Shown piece after piece: positions 8,524 through 17,408 of a stretch of 64,000 nt of DNA. Source of the DNA: WM-3-3 sp041660045 (GTDB taxonomy: Bacteria; Pseudomonadota; Gammaproteobacteria; Methylococcales; Methylomonadaceae); NCBI GenBank assembly GCA_041660045.1, contig JBAZXA010000002.1:310001-374000 (forward strand). Reading direction: 5' to 3'. A program made the position numbers and the translations under genes. A model generated the notes under the pieces. That model was not told where the DNA came from. It did not search any database and saw nothing but the letters and a program-made list of their open reading frames with translations. The stretch's first letter is position 1, and the number at the start of each line of letters is the position of its first letter.

Positions 8524-9606
8524 CTAAGCTTCGTTTTTCGGTAGCGGTAAAGGTTTCCCTTTACGGTCGCGGCCATAAATGCGTGGTCGGATATAATGGT
8601 CTATCAATGGTGTCGCTGCATTCATTAATAAAACAGCAAAGCCAGCACCTTCAGGGAAAGCTCCCCAAGTGCGGATGACAAAAATTAACAAGCCGCAACC
8701 AGCACCAAAAACAAGCTGACCTGTCGGCGTATTGGGTGAGGTGACATAATCCGTGGCAATAAAAAAAGCGACACAAATCATGGCGCCAGAATTTAAATGT
8801 ACTAGTGGACTCACGTAATGCTGACTATCCGCCAAGTGAAATATACCGGACAAGACGATGACCGACAAAAACATAGATATCGGAATATGCCATTGGATTA
8901 TATTTTGTCGAATCAACCAGATGCCTCCTAAGCCCAATAACAAGGTAGAAGTTTCACCTAAACTGCCGCGTGTCCAGCCTATGAAGTGGAGAAATCCTGA
9001 GTAGTTGTTAAGAATGTCGGGTAAGGTACGGTTTTGTGAAAATTCGGTTTTTATGTAACCCAAAGCGGTTGCGCCAGTATAAGCGTCAGGATTTGGTATG
9101 CCCGAGAGGAAGATATGTAAACTCTCAAAAAAACCCGGGGAATAGCTAAAAAATAAGGGTGATACATTCGCCCATGTCGTCATTTCTACAGGGAAAGAAA
9201 TAAGTAAAGCTACCCTTCCTAACATAGCTGGATTAAATAAATTTTGTCCTAAACCACCATAAACATGCTTACCCAAAATAATCGCTAAGGCGGAACCTGA
9301 AACACCAAGCCACCAAGGTGCCCAAGGTGGTAAGGTGATGGCCAATAGCCATCCGGTTAATAAAGCTGAGCCATCCATGATTGCAGGTTTGACAGCACGG
9401 CCTTTTAAAAGCATACAAAAGGCTTCAAAAGCTACCGCAGAACCTGCAGTCGATAAAAACATAAAGACTGCTGGCCAACCAAAACACCATAATCCAAAGA
9501 TAGTGGCAGGGGTTAATGCCATCATAACACGCACCATAATTTGGCTTATGGTTCTGTTGGCACCAACATGGGCGCCACTATTGGGTTGAATTTGCGCAAC
9601 CATCAT
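8524..9606 (-). CDS. rnfD: Rnf complex membrane flavoprotein RnfD
   Basis: Multi-spanning subunit with covalent FMN. The attachment motif TGAT is at 177-180 (DAYTGATALG), so T180 should carry the flavin. Other family marks are KPAIMDGSALLTG, GKHVYGGLGQNLFNPAM and the C-terminal ATDYVTSPNTPTGQ. 360 residues, about ten helices. The start overlaps the rnfC stop by 4 bp, indicating translational coupling. Confidence 0.96.
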   Translation of the reverse strand: MMVAQIQPNSGAHVGANRTISQIMVRVMMALTPATIFGLWCFGWPAVFMFLSTAGSAVAFEAFCMLLKGRAVKPAIMDGSALLTGWLLAITLPPWAPWWLGVSGSALAIILGKHVYGGLGQNLFNPAMLGRVALLISFPVEMTTWANVSPLFFSYSPGFFESLHIFLSGIPNPDAYTGATALGYIKTEFSQNRTLPDILNNYSGFLHFIGWTRGSLGETSTLLLGLGGIWLIRQNIIQWHIPISMFLSVIVLSGIFHLADSQHYVSPLVHLNSGAMICVAFFIATDYVTSPNTPTGQLVFGAGCGLLIFVIRTWGAFPEGAGFAVLLMNAATPLIDHYIRPRIYGRDRKGKPLPLPKNEA

Positions 9607-11090
9607 ACTGTTGTGGACTCCTTTTCTTGCTCGGCTTTAAGCCGTTCTTCTTCAAGTTTGGCAGCTGCCTTGTCAATTTCGCGTTGCTTAGCAATGCGTT
9701 CTAAACGGGCGTTACGTTCTTCCATTAAGCGTTTGCTTTCTTCAGATTTGATTTGGGCTTTTTGTCTGGCGGATAATTCACCGGTAGCAAATTTAAAATA
9801 TTGCACCAGTGGGATATTTGATGGGCAAATGTAGGAACAACAACCACAACTGATGCAGTCTTTAAGACCAATATCTACGGCAGTATCTATTTGGTTAGCG
9901 CGGATGTTATTCGCCATGTCCATCGGCCGTAAGCCAGCAGGGCAAACACTAACGCAGCTGGCACAGCGTATGCAGGGCTGCTCCTCGTTACTTTTGAGTT
10001 CGCCTTGAGTTAGGGCTAGCACAGCACTAGTGGCTTTGACGGTAGGCAAACCGGTATGTGGTAGAAAATCCCCCATCATAGGCCCACCCATAATAATTCT
10101 TGCGGTATTGCTATTATCCACTTGGCAAAATTCAAAAAGCTCCGATATTAACGTGCCTAAAGGGACTTCAACATTCATAGGGCGCCCAACAGCGCCACCT
10201 GAAACTGTAACCACGCGGCTAACCAGCGCTTGGCCATGACGTATGGCTTTATGGGTGGCATACGCAGTCCCAATATTATGGATAGTGACACCAATTTGGG
10301 AGGAACGGCAACCAACAGGGACTTCCCGACCTGTAATATAACGGATTAATTGCCTATCCCAGCCCATAGGATAACGGGTAGGGATTTGTATAACGTTTAT
10401 TTCCGGAAAGTCTTTAGCAGCTGTTTGCATGGCGGCAAATGCGACAGGCTTGTTGTCTTCAATGGCAACGACAGCATGCTGGGTTTCAATACCATGCAAC
10501 ATCAGACGGATGCCATCTATGATTTGTTCAGCGGATTCTTGCATTAAACGGTCATCACAGCTTAGATAGGGTTCACATTCTGCGCCGTTAATGATGAGGG
10601 TATCAATTTTATTCTCCCGACCCATATTAAGCTTTACAGCAGTTGGGAAAGTAGCACCACCTAGGCCGACAATACCCGCTTCGCCCACTTTTAAGCTTAT
10701 CTCTTCGGGGGTTAATTGGAATGGGTTTTCTACTGATTTTGTGGCAATCCATTTATCCATGCCATCGGTTTCTAACACCACCATACGGATGGGTAATGCG
10801 GAAGGGTGGGGTGCTGGGTAATCATTTATATCAACAATTGTTCCAGAACTTGGGGCGTGCACAGGCGCTGAAATCATGCCTTGACTAAAGGCCAACAATT
10901 GGCCTTTAAGAACCTTATCACCTACTTTAACTAATGCTTCGGCAGGTTTGCCAACATGCTGTTGTAGCGGCACATAGAGTATTTTTGGTAGTGGAAAGTC
11001 TTTAACTATTGGGTAGTCAGCCGTAATCGCCTTGTGCTGTTCAGCATGTACTCCACCACGAATAATGGGCTTTTTAAACAGACTTAGCAT
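9603..11090 (-). CDS. rnfC: Rnf complex NADH-binding iron-sulfur subunit RnfC
   Basis: Soluble subunit that exchanges electrons with NAD(H). The flavin/NADH region related to respiratory complex I NuoF shows GEAGIVGLGGATFPTAVK and INGAECEPYL. Two ferredoxin-type 4Fe-4S motifs follow: CIRCASCVSVCP and CISCGCCSYICP. The C-terminal tail is a highly charged helix (about 60 residues, rich in Glu, Lys and Arg), much shorter than the long repeat tail of E. coli RsxC. The start overlaps rnfB by 7 bp and the end overlaps rnfD by 4 bp. Confidence 0.96.
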   Translation of the reverse strand: MLSLFKKPIIRGGVHAEQHKAITADYPIVKDFPLPKILYVPLQQHVGKPAEALVKVGDKVLKGQLLAFSQGMISAPVHAPSSGTIVDINDYPAPHPSALPIRMVVLETDGMDKWIATKSVENPFQLTPEEISLKVGEAGIVGLGGATFPTAVKLNMGRENKIDTLIINGAECEPYLSCDDRLMQESAEQIIDGIRLMLHGIETQHAVVAIEDNKPVAFAAMQTAAKDFPEINVIQIPTRYPMGWDRQLIRYITGREVPVGCRSSQIGVTIHNIGTAYATHKAIRHGQALVSRVVTVSGGAVGRPMNVEVPLGTLISELFEFCQVDNSNTARIIMGGPMMGDFLPHTGLPTVKATSAVLALTQGELKSNEEQPCIRCASCVSVCPAGLRPMDMANNIRANQIDTAVDIGLKDCISCGCCSYICPSNIPLVQYFKFATGELSARQKAQIKSEESKRLMEERNARLERIAKQREIDKAAAKLEEERLKAEQEKESTTV

Positions 11091-11638
11091 ACAGCCCTGC
11101 CGACCTCGGTAACAGTTGGTTTAGACCAACGCCAAGTGTCTAAAGTGACATCAATAGGATGCATCTGCAGACATTCAGTAGGACATACCGTTGTGCATTG
11201 TTTACAGCCTACACATGCTTTAGCGATAACAGCATGGATTTGTTTAGGTGCGCCAACGATGGCATCGGTAGGACAAACTTTAAAACAGCGGGTACAACCG
11301 GTGCAGGTTTCTTCGCTAACTCGGGCGACCAGCAATTCAGGTTCAGCAATATCACTCAAATCCAAATCTAAGTTTAGTAGAAGCGCTATTTTTTCCGCCA
11401 AGACACTACCGCCAGGAGGGCAAACTGTGGCGGGGGCCTTACCGTCAGCCAATGCTTCAGCGGCAGGTCGGCAGCCAGGATAACCGCATTGTCCGCACTG
11501 TGAACCCGGCATTAATGCCTCAAGTTCATCAACAATGGGGCTGCTTTCAACTTTAAAGTATTTTGCGGCGATACCTAATAAAAAACCTAATAATAGCCCT
11601 AATATGGTCAAACTGAGAATAGCTGATAATACGTACAT
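11084..11638 (-). CDS. rnfB: Rnf complex ferredoxin-like subunit RnfB
   Basis: Accepts or donates electrons from ferredoxin. The order is one N-terminal membrane helix, a 4Fe-4S domain with GSQCGQCGYPGC, then two ferredoxin motifs, CTGCTRCFKVCP and CVGCKQCTTVCP. At 184 residues it is normal for proteobacterial RnfB. It follows rnfA by 28 bp and overlaps rnfC by 7 bp. Confidence 0.96.
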   Translation of the reverse strand: MYVLSAILSLTILGLLLGFLLGIAAKYFKVESSPIVDELEALMPGSQCGQCGYPGCRPAAEALADGKAPATVCPPGGSVLAEKIALLLNLDLDLSDIAEPELLVARVSEETCTGCTRCFKVCPTDAIVGAPKQIHAVIAKACVGCKQCTTVCPTECLQMHPIDVTLDTWRWSKPTVTEVGRAVC

Positions 11639-11666
11639 GCTGCTTTCCTATAATAGTTTCTAATAA

Positions 11667-12248
11667 TTATTTGCTATAAAGTCCTGCAAAACCCATAAAT
11701 GCTAGTGATAAAATACCAGCGGTAATAAATGCTATCGGTGTGCCAGCAAATAATTTTGGCACAGCCATGATGGCTAAACGCTCACGAAGACCAGCGAATA
11801 ACACCATGACCAAGGTAAAGCCTAATGCGGAGCCAAAGCCAAACACTAAACTCTGCATAAAACCATATTTCTCTTGCACGTTTAATAGAGCCACACCTAA
11901 TACCGCACAATTGGTGGTGATCAAGGGTAAAAAAATGCCTAAGATCTGGTAAAGCACGGGAGATGTTTTGTGGACGATCATTTCGGTTAATTGCACAACT
12001 GCGGCGATGACTAAAATGAACGACAGTATGCGCAAAAACTCAATATGTAACGGTGCGAGGATATAATGTTCCAATAACCAGCTTATAATAGCGGCCAATG
12101 TCAATACAAAAGTGGTTGCCAAACCCATGCTTAATGCCGAGTCAAGTTTCTTTGACACCCCCATAAAAGGGCACAAACCAAGAAACTTAACTAGGACTAC
12201 GTTATTTACCAACGCGGTCCCTAATAATAGAAGCAGATATTCACTCAC
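11667..12248 (-). CDS. rnfA: Rnf complex membrane subunit RnfA
   Basis: Integral membrane subunit, first gene of the operon. SEYLLLLLGTALVNNVVLV and KFLGLCPFMGVSKKL match the usual RnfA N terminus, and TNCAVLGVALLN is the second conserved Cys motif. A GTG at 12246-12248 gives 193 residues, the length of E. coli RsxA. The frame continues upstream to 12362, but those 38 residues are not RnfA-like. A sigma-54 promoter at 12288-12303 would also start the mRNA downstream of that point. A weak Shine-Dalgarno (GGAAA) precedes the GTG. Confidence 0.94.
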   Translation of the reverse strand: MSEYLLLLLGTALVNNVVLVKFLGLCPFMGVSKKLDSALSMGLATTFVLTLAAIISWLLEHYILAPLHIEFLRILSFILVIAAVVQLTEMIVHKTSPVLYQILGIFLPLITTNCAVLGVALLNVQEKYGFMQSLVFGFGSALGFTLVMVLFAGLRERLAIMAVPKLFAGTPIAFITAGILSLAFMGFAGLYSK

Positions 12249-12287
12249 TGTATTTTCCAGACAATTGATAAGCTTTTTTGGGGTCGA

Positions 12288-12303
12288 AGCAGCAATTATG
12301 CCA
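12288..12303 (-). promoter_or_regulatory. Sigma-54 promoter of the rnf operon
   Basis: Read on the minus strand this is TGGCATAATTGCTGCT. It fits the -24/-12 consensus TGGCAYG-N4-TTGCW, with GG and GC separated by exactly 10 nt. It lies about 40 bp before the rnfA GTG start, leaving a leader of roughly 28 nt. Together with the activator site at 12419-12434 it predicts control by RpoN and NifA. Confidence 0.75.
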
Positions 12304-12418
12304 AGATGTAACAGTTGCACGGATTCAGTAATGGCGCGGTTAGCATCGTTAATTGGCACCATGCTGGTGCGCTAATTTTGTTTTAAGTAATACAAATACA
12401 AACAAAATGGTGTGTTTG

Positions 12419-12434
12419 TGTCGTAAACCTTACA
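12419..12434. promoter_or_regulatory. NifA upstream activator sequence
   Basis: TGTCGTAAACCTTACA fits the NifA enhancer consensus TGT-N10-ACA exactly. It is about 115 bp upstream of the -24 element of the rnf promoter, a normal distance for a NifA enhancer that works by looping. It lies between rnfA and nifL, so it could in principle also affect nifL, but no good sigma-54 promoter faces nifL. Confidence 0.7.
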
Positions 12435-12515
12435 TGGCTTTTTCTCATGCCCCCTATTTAGCTTTGGCATGAATTTGTTAAGCTAGCAACAATGGCGGAA
12501 TTACGACAAATACCC

Positions 12516-12529
12516 CGATAATATTATCG
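12516..12529. promoter_or_regulatory. Perfect 14-bp palindrome upstream of nifL
   Basis: CGATAATATTATCG is its own reverse complement and lies 57 bp before the nifL ATG. It contains a -10-like TAATAT. It could be an operator overlapping the nifL promoter. No -35 box is obvious and no regulator is assigned. Confidence 0.4.
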
Positions 12530-12586
12530 TTGGCGTTATTATTGCTAGATTTATAGACTTATATTTTTTTTCGCGGCTTTAACTTT

Positions 12587-14185
12587 ATGAAAAAAACTTC
12601 GTTACGTTTTTTACAGGAGCATACCAATTTAGCTAACATTGTTGATGAGCTTATGCCAGAGTTAATGGGCGATGTTAATAAAGGGGATTTTGACCAAACA
12701 CATTATAATTTATTTGTAGAAACCGTTGAGCAAGTGCCTATTGCTATTTCAATCACCGATAAAAAAGCAAACATACTTTATGTAAATGAAGAGTTTTCTC
12801 GGGTAACCGGTTATAAGCCGGAAGATATTTTGGGGCAAAACGAATCCATCCTTTCTGAAAAACGCACGCCAAGAGAGGTTTATTACCATTTATGGCGCAC
12901 GATTAGCAGTAAAAAAGTATGGCGTGGTACATTATGCAATAAGCATAAATGTGGCCAGCGTTATCTGGCCGACCTTACCATCGCGCCTATGCTCAACGAA
13001 CAAGGTGCAATTACCCATTATATCGGCATGCACAGAGATGTGACCTACTCGTATGAGTCTGAAAAAAAAGCCGGCAATCAAAAGTTATTGATTGAATCGG
13101 TGCTTAATTCGTCTCCTATTGCTATGGTGGTAATCGATGATGAAGATAAGGTTATATTAGACAACCATATGTATAAAGCCCTGGTTACCGATCTTGATAA
13201 AGGTGAACCGGCTGGCTATTTCCTTAAATTACTGCGTGATGAAATGGGTGGTTTATGGAAAGAATTGCAGGCCAAGGAGCAAGGTTTTAGCAATCGTGAA
13301 TTTAAAGTAGAAGTTAAAAATGCCCAAAGGGCGCGCTGGTTTTCCTGTGCAGGAAATTGGTTTGTCGAAAACGAAGTCAATGTGGATGCTTTTTTTGAGA
13401 ACACATCCAAACAATATTTGATATTGACAATCACCGATATCACCCGCAGGCTGCGGCAGATGGAAGAATTGCATATACAAACCTTAAAAACTATGATGGC
13501 CGAAGATGAGCGGGTGCGCAGTTTAAGGGAAACCTTATTGGGTGCCATGCACCAGATTCAAATGCCAATGAATCAAATTAAAGCTGCTGAACAAATACTT
13601 AGGCATAAAGGGGCGGATGAAAATACAAGTTTGTTACAAAGCTTACAACAAATTCAAAAATCCGGTGATGAAGCCATTGCAACGATGCAAAAATGCATTC
13701 CCGAAATATTACAAACAGCTATCATACCGGTTAATTTGAACCAAATTCTGCATGATGTTTTATTACTTAGCCATCAACGTATTTGGGCACAGGGTATTGA
13801 TGTGAGTTGGCAACCATTACATGCATTGCCTAGTATTTTAGGTTCAGAAAATAGGTTGCGAATTTTATTTAAGCAGCTTATTGATAATGCAATCGATGCC
13901 ATAAGCTTATTTGATAATGGCGAGCTTAAATTAAAGATTTCTACAGAGGTAAATGAAACTTTGATATGTGTCAATATTGAAGACAGTGGTCCTGGAATTC
14001 CAGTTGAAAAACGTGCCAAAGTGTTTGAACCCTTTTATTCAACTCACCCAATGGGCAGTGGACAAGCCGGTATGGGGCTTGTGATCGCCAAGGAAATTGT
14101 TAACCAACATCAGGGTTTTATTGATATAGACCCCGATTTTGTCCAAGGCTGCCGGTTTAAAATCAGCTTTCCTTTACATAAATAG
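12587..14185 (+). CDS. nifL: Nitrogen fixation regulatory protein NifL
   Basis: Redox- and nitrogen-sensing anti-activator of NifA. Near residues 45-160 lies the flavin-binding PAS1 domain (VPIAISITDKKANILYVNEE, FSRVTGYKPEDILGQNES, YIGMHRDVT). A second, more divergent PAS-like region follows at about 165-290. Next is the helical segment with LLGAMHQIQMPMNQIKAAEQ and then a GHKL ATP-binding domain with DNAIDAIS (N box), DSGPGIP (G1) and GMGLVIAKEIV (G2). NifL does not act as a kinase in characterised cases. 532 residues, similar to Azotobacter NifL. No clear Shine-Dalgarno. It lies 20 bp before nifA, as expected for a stoichiometric pair. Confidence 0.95.
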   Translation: MKKTSLRFLQEHTNLANIVDELMPELMGDVNKGDFDQTHYNLFVETVEQVPIAISITDKKANILYVNEEFSRVTGYKPEDILGQNESILSEKRTPREVYYHLWRTISSKKVWRGTLCNKHKCGQRYLADLTIAPMLNEQGAITHYIGMHRDVTYSYESEKKAGNQKLLIESVLNSSPIAMVVIDDEDKVILDNHMYKALVTDLDKGEPAGYFLKLLRDEMGGLWKELQAKEQGFSNREFKVEVKNAQRARWFSCAGNWFVENEVNVDAFFENTSKQYLILTITDITRRLRQMEELHIQTLKTMMAEDERVRSLRETLLGAMHQIQMPMNQIKAAEQILRHKGADENTSLLQSLQQIQKSGDEAIATMQKCIPEILQTAIIPVNLNQILHDVLLLSHQRIWAQGIDVSWQPLHALPSILGSENRLRILFKQLIDNAIDAISLFDNGELKLKISTEVNETLICVNIEDSGPGIPVEKRAKVFEPFYSTHPMGSGQAGMGLVIAKEIVNQHQGFIDIDPDFVQGCRFKISFPLHK

Positions 14186-14205
14186 GAGCCGAAGAGGTTA
14201 GTGTA

Positions 14206-15750
14206 ATGCTTGAACGTACACAGCTGATAGAAGCCGAACTTGATACTTTGTATCTGATTAGTCAGATACTAAATAGTACATATGACCTGCATGCAAAGTT
14301 GCAGTCGGTATTAGAAATTCTTCATAAACGTTCCGGAATGCGTTCTGGAATGATCACACTGAAGGAAATAGAAAATAACAGTATGATCGTTAGTGCTGTG
14401 CATTCTGACGGTGCTATAAAGTTTGACCAGCCGATCCGTTATAATCCAGGGGAAGGCTTAATGGGTGCTGTGTTGGATGCAGGCAGTACCATTGTTGTGG
14501 AAAAAATTTCTGAAGAGCCAAGATTTTTAGGCCGGTTAGGGTTATATGACCCGGGCTTGCCTTTTATAGGTTCGCCGATTTATGTTGAAGAAGGTGACAC
14601 CATCGGTGTACTTGCTGCGCAGCCAGAAACGGGTTTGTTTTTGGGTGAGCGTGCCCGCTTTATGGAAATGATAGCTAATCTTATTGCCCAAAGTGTAAAA
14701 ATGTTACGGGCGATGGAACGAAAACAGCGTCATTTGCTTAGTGAGCGGGATCAGCTTAAACAAGCTTTAATTAAGAACTACGGGTTTGAGAATATTATTG
14801 GACATTCCCCAGCCATGGTTAGGGTATTCGACCTTATCCGGCAAGTGGCAAAATGGAATACCACTGTGCTGATCCGAGGTGAGTCGGGTACGGGTAAGGA
14901 GGTGGTGGCGAATGCTATTCATTTTAATTCAGGTTGTGCTAGCGGGCCTTTTCTAAAGCTCAATTGTGCAGCTTTACCTGACACGTTATTGGAATCAGAA
15001 CTCTTTGGCCATGAAAAAGGGGCGTTTAGCGGGGCGGTGACGCAGCGTAAAGGCCGATTTGAGCTGGCCGATAATGGCACTCTGTTTCTTGATGAAATTG
15101 GCGAAATTTCAACTTCATTTCAAGCTAAATTATTACGTGTGTTGCAAGAAGGTGAATTTGAACGGGTTGGTGGCACCCAAACAATCAGGGTAAACGTCCG
15201 TATTATCGCTGCAACTAACCGTAACTTAGAAGAAGAAGTAACAGAGGGTAATTTCAGGGAAGATTTATATTACCGCTTAAATGTTATGCCCATTATTATG
15301 CCGCCGTTAAGGGAAAGAACTGAAGATATTCCCCAATTAGCTGAATTTTTACTCGGTAGAATTTCGCAGCAACAAGGTGGCCGGCCTTTAGATATCAAAG
15401 AAAGTGCCATCCGTATCCTGATGAAATACGGTTGGCCAGGTAACGTGCGGGAACTTGCCAACTGCTTGGAGCGCGCCGCTATCATGAGTAAAAACGGTAC
15501 CATAGACCGCGATGTAATGGTGGCTACCGGTTTGGAAGATGAGATTACCACAGTGGCTATTAATATCCGACCTGCGAAAAGTGATTCAGTAGACTTTAAA
15601 GACGAAAACTTGGATGACAGGGAACGGGTTATTGCGGCACTAGAACAAAGTGGCTGGGTGCAAGCAAAGGCAGCACGTCTGTTAAATATGACGCCCAGGC
15701 AAATTGCGTATCGTATCTCTACTCTGGGTATACGCATGAAACAAATTTAA
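14206..15750 (+). CDS. nifA: Nif-specific transcriptional activator NifA
   Basis: Sigma-54-dependent activator of nitrogen fixation genes. The order is a GAF domain (about 20-170), a central AAA+ domain with Walker A GESGTGKE (225-232), the sigma-54 contact loop GAFSGA, Walker B GTLFLDEIGEIS and the arginine-finger region, then a C-terminal Fis-type helix-turn-helix (KAARLLNMTPRQIAYRI). The cysteine-rich linker of oxygen-sensing rhizobial NifA is not seen, which agrees with control by NifL. A GAGG Shine-Dalgarno precedes the ATG. It probably activates the rnf promoter just upstream and nif genes elsewhere; no nifHDK is in this window. Confidence 0.96.
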   Translation: MLERTQLIEAELDTLYLISQILNSTYDLHAKLQSVLEILHKRSGMRSGMITLKEIENNSMIVSAVHSDGAIKFDQPIRYNPGEGLMGAVLDAGSTIVVEKISEEPRFLGRLGLYDPGLPFIGSPIYVEEGDTIGVLAAQPETGLFLGERARFMEMIANLIAQSVKMLRAMERKQRHLLSERDQLKQALIKNYGFENIIGHSPAMVRVFDLIRQVAKWNTTVLIRGESGTGKEVVANAIHFNSGCASGPFLKLNCAALPDTLLESELFGHEKGAFSGAVTQRKGRFELADNGTLFLDEIGEISTSFQAKLLRVLQEGEFERVGGTQTIRVNVRIIAATNRNLEEEVTEGNFREDLYYRLNVMPIIMPPLRERTEDIPQLAEFLLGRISQQQGGRPLDIKESAIRILMKYGWPGNVRELANCLERAAIMSKNGTIDRDVMVATGLEDEITTVAINIRPAKSDSVDFKDENLDDRERVIAALEQSGWVQAKAARLLNMTPRQIAYRISTLGIRMKQI

Positions 15751-16013
15751 GTGTTATAGCTAATTAAGGGCCTGCTATCATCAAATTAATGATAAAGTTT
15801 TAGGATTACCTTCATTTTCTGCTGGTTGAGAGAATTGAGTAGACTTTTTGTTGTAATAAGCCATTGGTTAAGTTTTGCTTTAAATTAGCAGCTGTCAGTC
15901 AGATAAAGGTAGGCTAAATGTATGGATGATGACTATGGATGTCTGGGTTTTAAGGCTAAGTATTAACCTCTCAGCTTATTTAGCAACGTATTTTTTTATT
16001 GATTTCTATTGCA

Positions 16014-16295
16014 ATGCAGCACGTTTTAATTATTCATGAAGTACAAGCTTATGCCACATGGAAAGTGGTTTTTGACCAAGCGGCAGAAATGAGAAAGCTG
16101 GCCGGAGAACTTAGTTATGTTCTGCTGCATTATGACAATGACGCCAATACGATTGTGCATTTTTCTAAATGGACATCATTGGACAATGCGCGGCACTTTT
16201 TCGAGTCTCCAGAATTGGTTGAAATTAGATTGAAGGCGGGTGTTAAAGCCCCTAGTTTTATCTATCTCAATGAAATTGAGCGCGGAATTTTATAG
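16014..16295 (+). CDS. Small ABM-fold (dimeric alpha-beta barrel) protein
   Basis: 93 residues from the ATG at 16014; a TTG at 15999 would add five residues but has no better ribosome site. The pattern HVLIIHEVQAYATWKVVFDQ, then LLHYDNDANTIVHFSKW, then ARHFFESPELVEIR fits the antibiotic-biosynthesis-monooxygenase-like or stress-responsive dimeric barrel fold. Function cannot be deduced. It lies 263 bp after nifA and 113 bp before the SDR gene, all on the plus strand. Such small proteins are often found near redox or nitrogen genes, but a link to nitrogen fixation is only a guess. Confidence 0.7.
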   Translation: MQHVLIIHEVQAYATWKVVFDQAAEMRKLAGELSYVLLHYDNDANTIVHFSKWTSLDNARHFFESPELVEIRLKAGVKAPSFIYLNEIERGIL

Positions 16296-16408
16296 CGGGA
16301 TAATGTTGCTAATAGCCAACGAATTTATGAAGATGTCATTGACATGATGAACCAGTGTGTTGCCGTTATTTTTGTCCTGGCCTAAAACTATTTAAAGAGG
16401 AGTCGGCC

Positions 16409-17170
16409 ATGCCGAATAATTTTACGCGTATAGCGATTGTTACTGGTGCAAGTTCAGGCATAGGTGAGGCTACGGTAAGAAAGTTAATATCAACAGGCTT
16501 TGGTGTAGTGGGCAACGCACGTAATGCTGCTAAGTTAACTGCGTTGGAACAAGAGCTTGGCCCTGCATTTCTAGGCGTTGCTGGCGATGCTTCTGAAAAC
16601 ATTGTGTTAGATCAGTTATTTATTTCGGCTAAAGGGCATTTTGGCAAACCTGCGGATATCGTGGTTGCTAATGCTGGACGGGGCTTGGGAGGGACAGTTA
16701 AAGATGCAGATTTGAGTGAATTTGATGATGTTGTAAAAATTAACTTAACGGGTACTTTGGCGCTACTGCAAAAAGCCGCGCAAAATATGGTAGAAACGCA
16801 GCAACAAAGTTTTCCTAAAACAGCAGCTGATATTGTGATTTTAGGATCAGTTGTTGGTCGCCACGTATCACCCTTCAGCGCCGTTTACGGATCAACAAAA
16901 TTTGCTGTTCATGCATTGGCTGAAGGCTTGCGGCGGGAAGTTGGGCCTAAAGGTATACGTGTTACGCTCGTGGAGCCTGGAATAGTCATTAGCGGATTTC
17001 AAGCTGTGGCAAATTATAGCGATGCAATGGTGCAAGGGTTTGAAGATAAGTTTGGTCCTTTATTGATAGGCGAAGATGTAGCAAATGCCATACATTACAT
17101 CGTTACCCAGCCGCCTCATGTCCATCTAAGTGACATACTTATTAGGCCAACCCGCCAAGATTATCCTTAG
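16409..17170 (+). CDS. Short-chain dehydrogenase/reductase
   Basis: Classical SDR with NAD(P)-binding TGASSGIG at the N terminus, NAG (in VANAGRGLGG), the catalytic Ser in ILGSVVG and YGSTKFA carrying the Tyr-xxx-Lys pair. VEPGIV follows, as in most family members. The frame is open from a GTG at 16355, but the ATG at 16409 has AGAGGAG 6 nt before it and gives 254 residues, the usual length. The substrate is unknown. Transcription may continue from the small gene upstream. Confidence 0.92.
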   Translation: MPNNFTRIAIVTGASSGIGEATVRKLISTGFGVVGNARNAAKLTALEQELGPAFLGVAGDASENIVLDQLFISAKGHFGKPADIVVANAGRGLGGTVKDADLSEFDDVVKINLTGTLALLQKAAQNMVETQQQSFPKTAADIVILGSVVGRHVSPFSAVYGSTKFAVHALAEGLRREVGPKGIRVTLVEPGIVISGFQAVANYSDAMVQGFEDKFGPLLIGEDVANAIHYIVTQPPHVHLSDILIRPTRQDYP

Positions 17171-17339
17171 TCTGTCAGCCTAGGAGGAGAAGTCAAAGCT
17201 TAAGTCGGGGTGCTTGCGATATTCGATAAACATTACCGTAAAAGATTAGTATGTTTCAATGTTTAAGCGTAATGATAAACGGCTGCTTGATTACCTATTA
17301 ACCTTAAGTGTTCATGCTGAAGCAGCGGTAAATTGAGCC

Positions 17340-17355
17340 ATGAGAATTGTCTCAT
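17340..17355. repeat. Short inverted repeat ATGAGA-ATTG-TCTCAT
   Basis: A perfect 6-bp stem with a 4-nt loop lies between the convergent SDR and ArsC-like genes. There is no T-run right after it, so it is a weak terminator candidate or a chance repeat. Confidence 0.3.
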
Positions 17356-17408
17356 AGTGAACAGGGCTTAAAGTTAATAGGGTAAAAGTTAAATTGTCTC
17401 GGCTTGTT

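Larger units (their letters stand above)
12249..12586. other. Divergent rnfA-nifL control region
   Basis: 338 bp between the rnfA GTG and the nifL ATG. It holds the sigma-54 promoter (12288-12303), the NifA site (12419-12434) and the palindrome at 12516-12529. It also holds a short inverted repeat GCACCA-TGC-TGGTGC at 12356-12370. Confidence 0.7.

Noticed and set aside
11136..11483. 115-codon plus-strand frame opposite rnfB
   Set aside because: It is the antisense shadow of the Cys-rich rnfB sequence.
12249..12362. Longer RnfA with a 38-residue N-terminal extension
   Set aside because: The extension does not resemble RnfA and lies upstream of or across the predicted promoter.
12356..12370. 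GGCACCATGCTGGTGC as a sigma-54 promoter
   Set aside because: GG and GC are 12 nt apart instead of 10. It is better read as a short inverted repeat.
12437..12451. GG...GC element facing nifL as a sigma-54 promoter
   Set aside because: The spacing is 11 nt, and a second candidate near 12470 lacks GC at -12. nifL probably does not use sigma-54.
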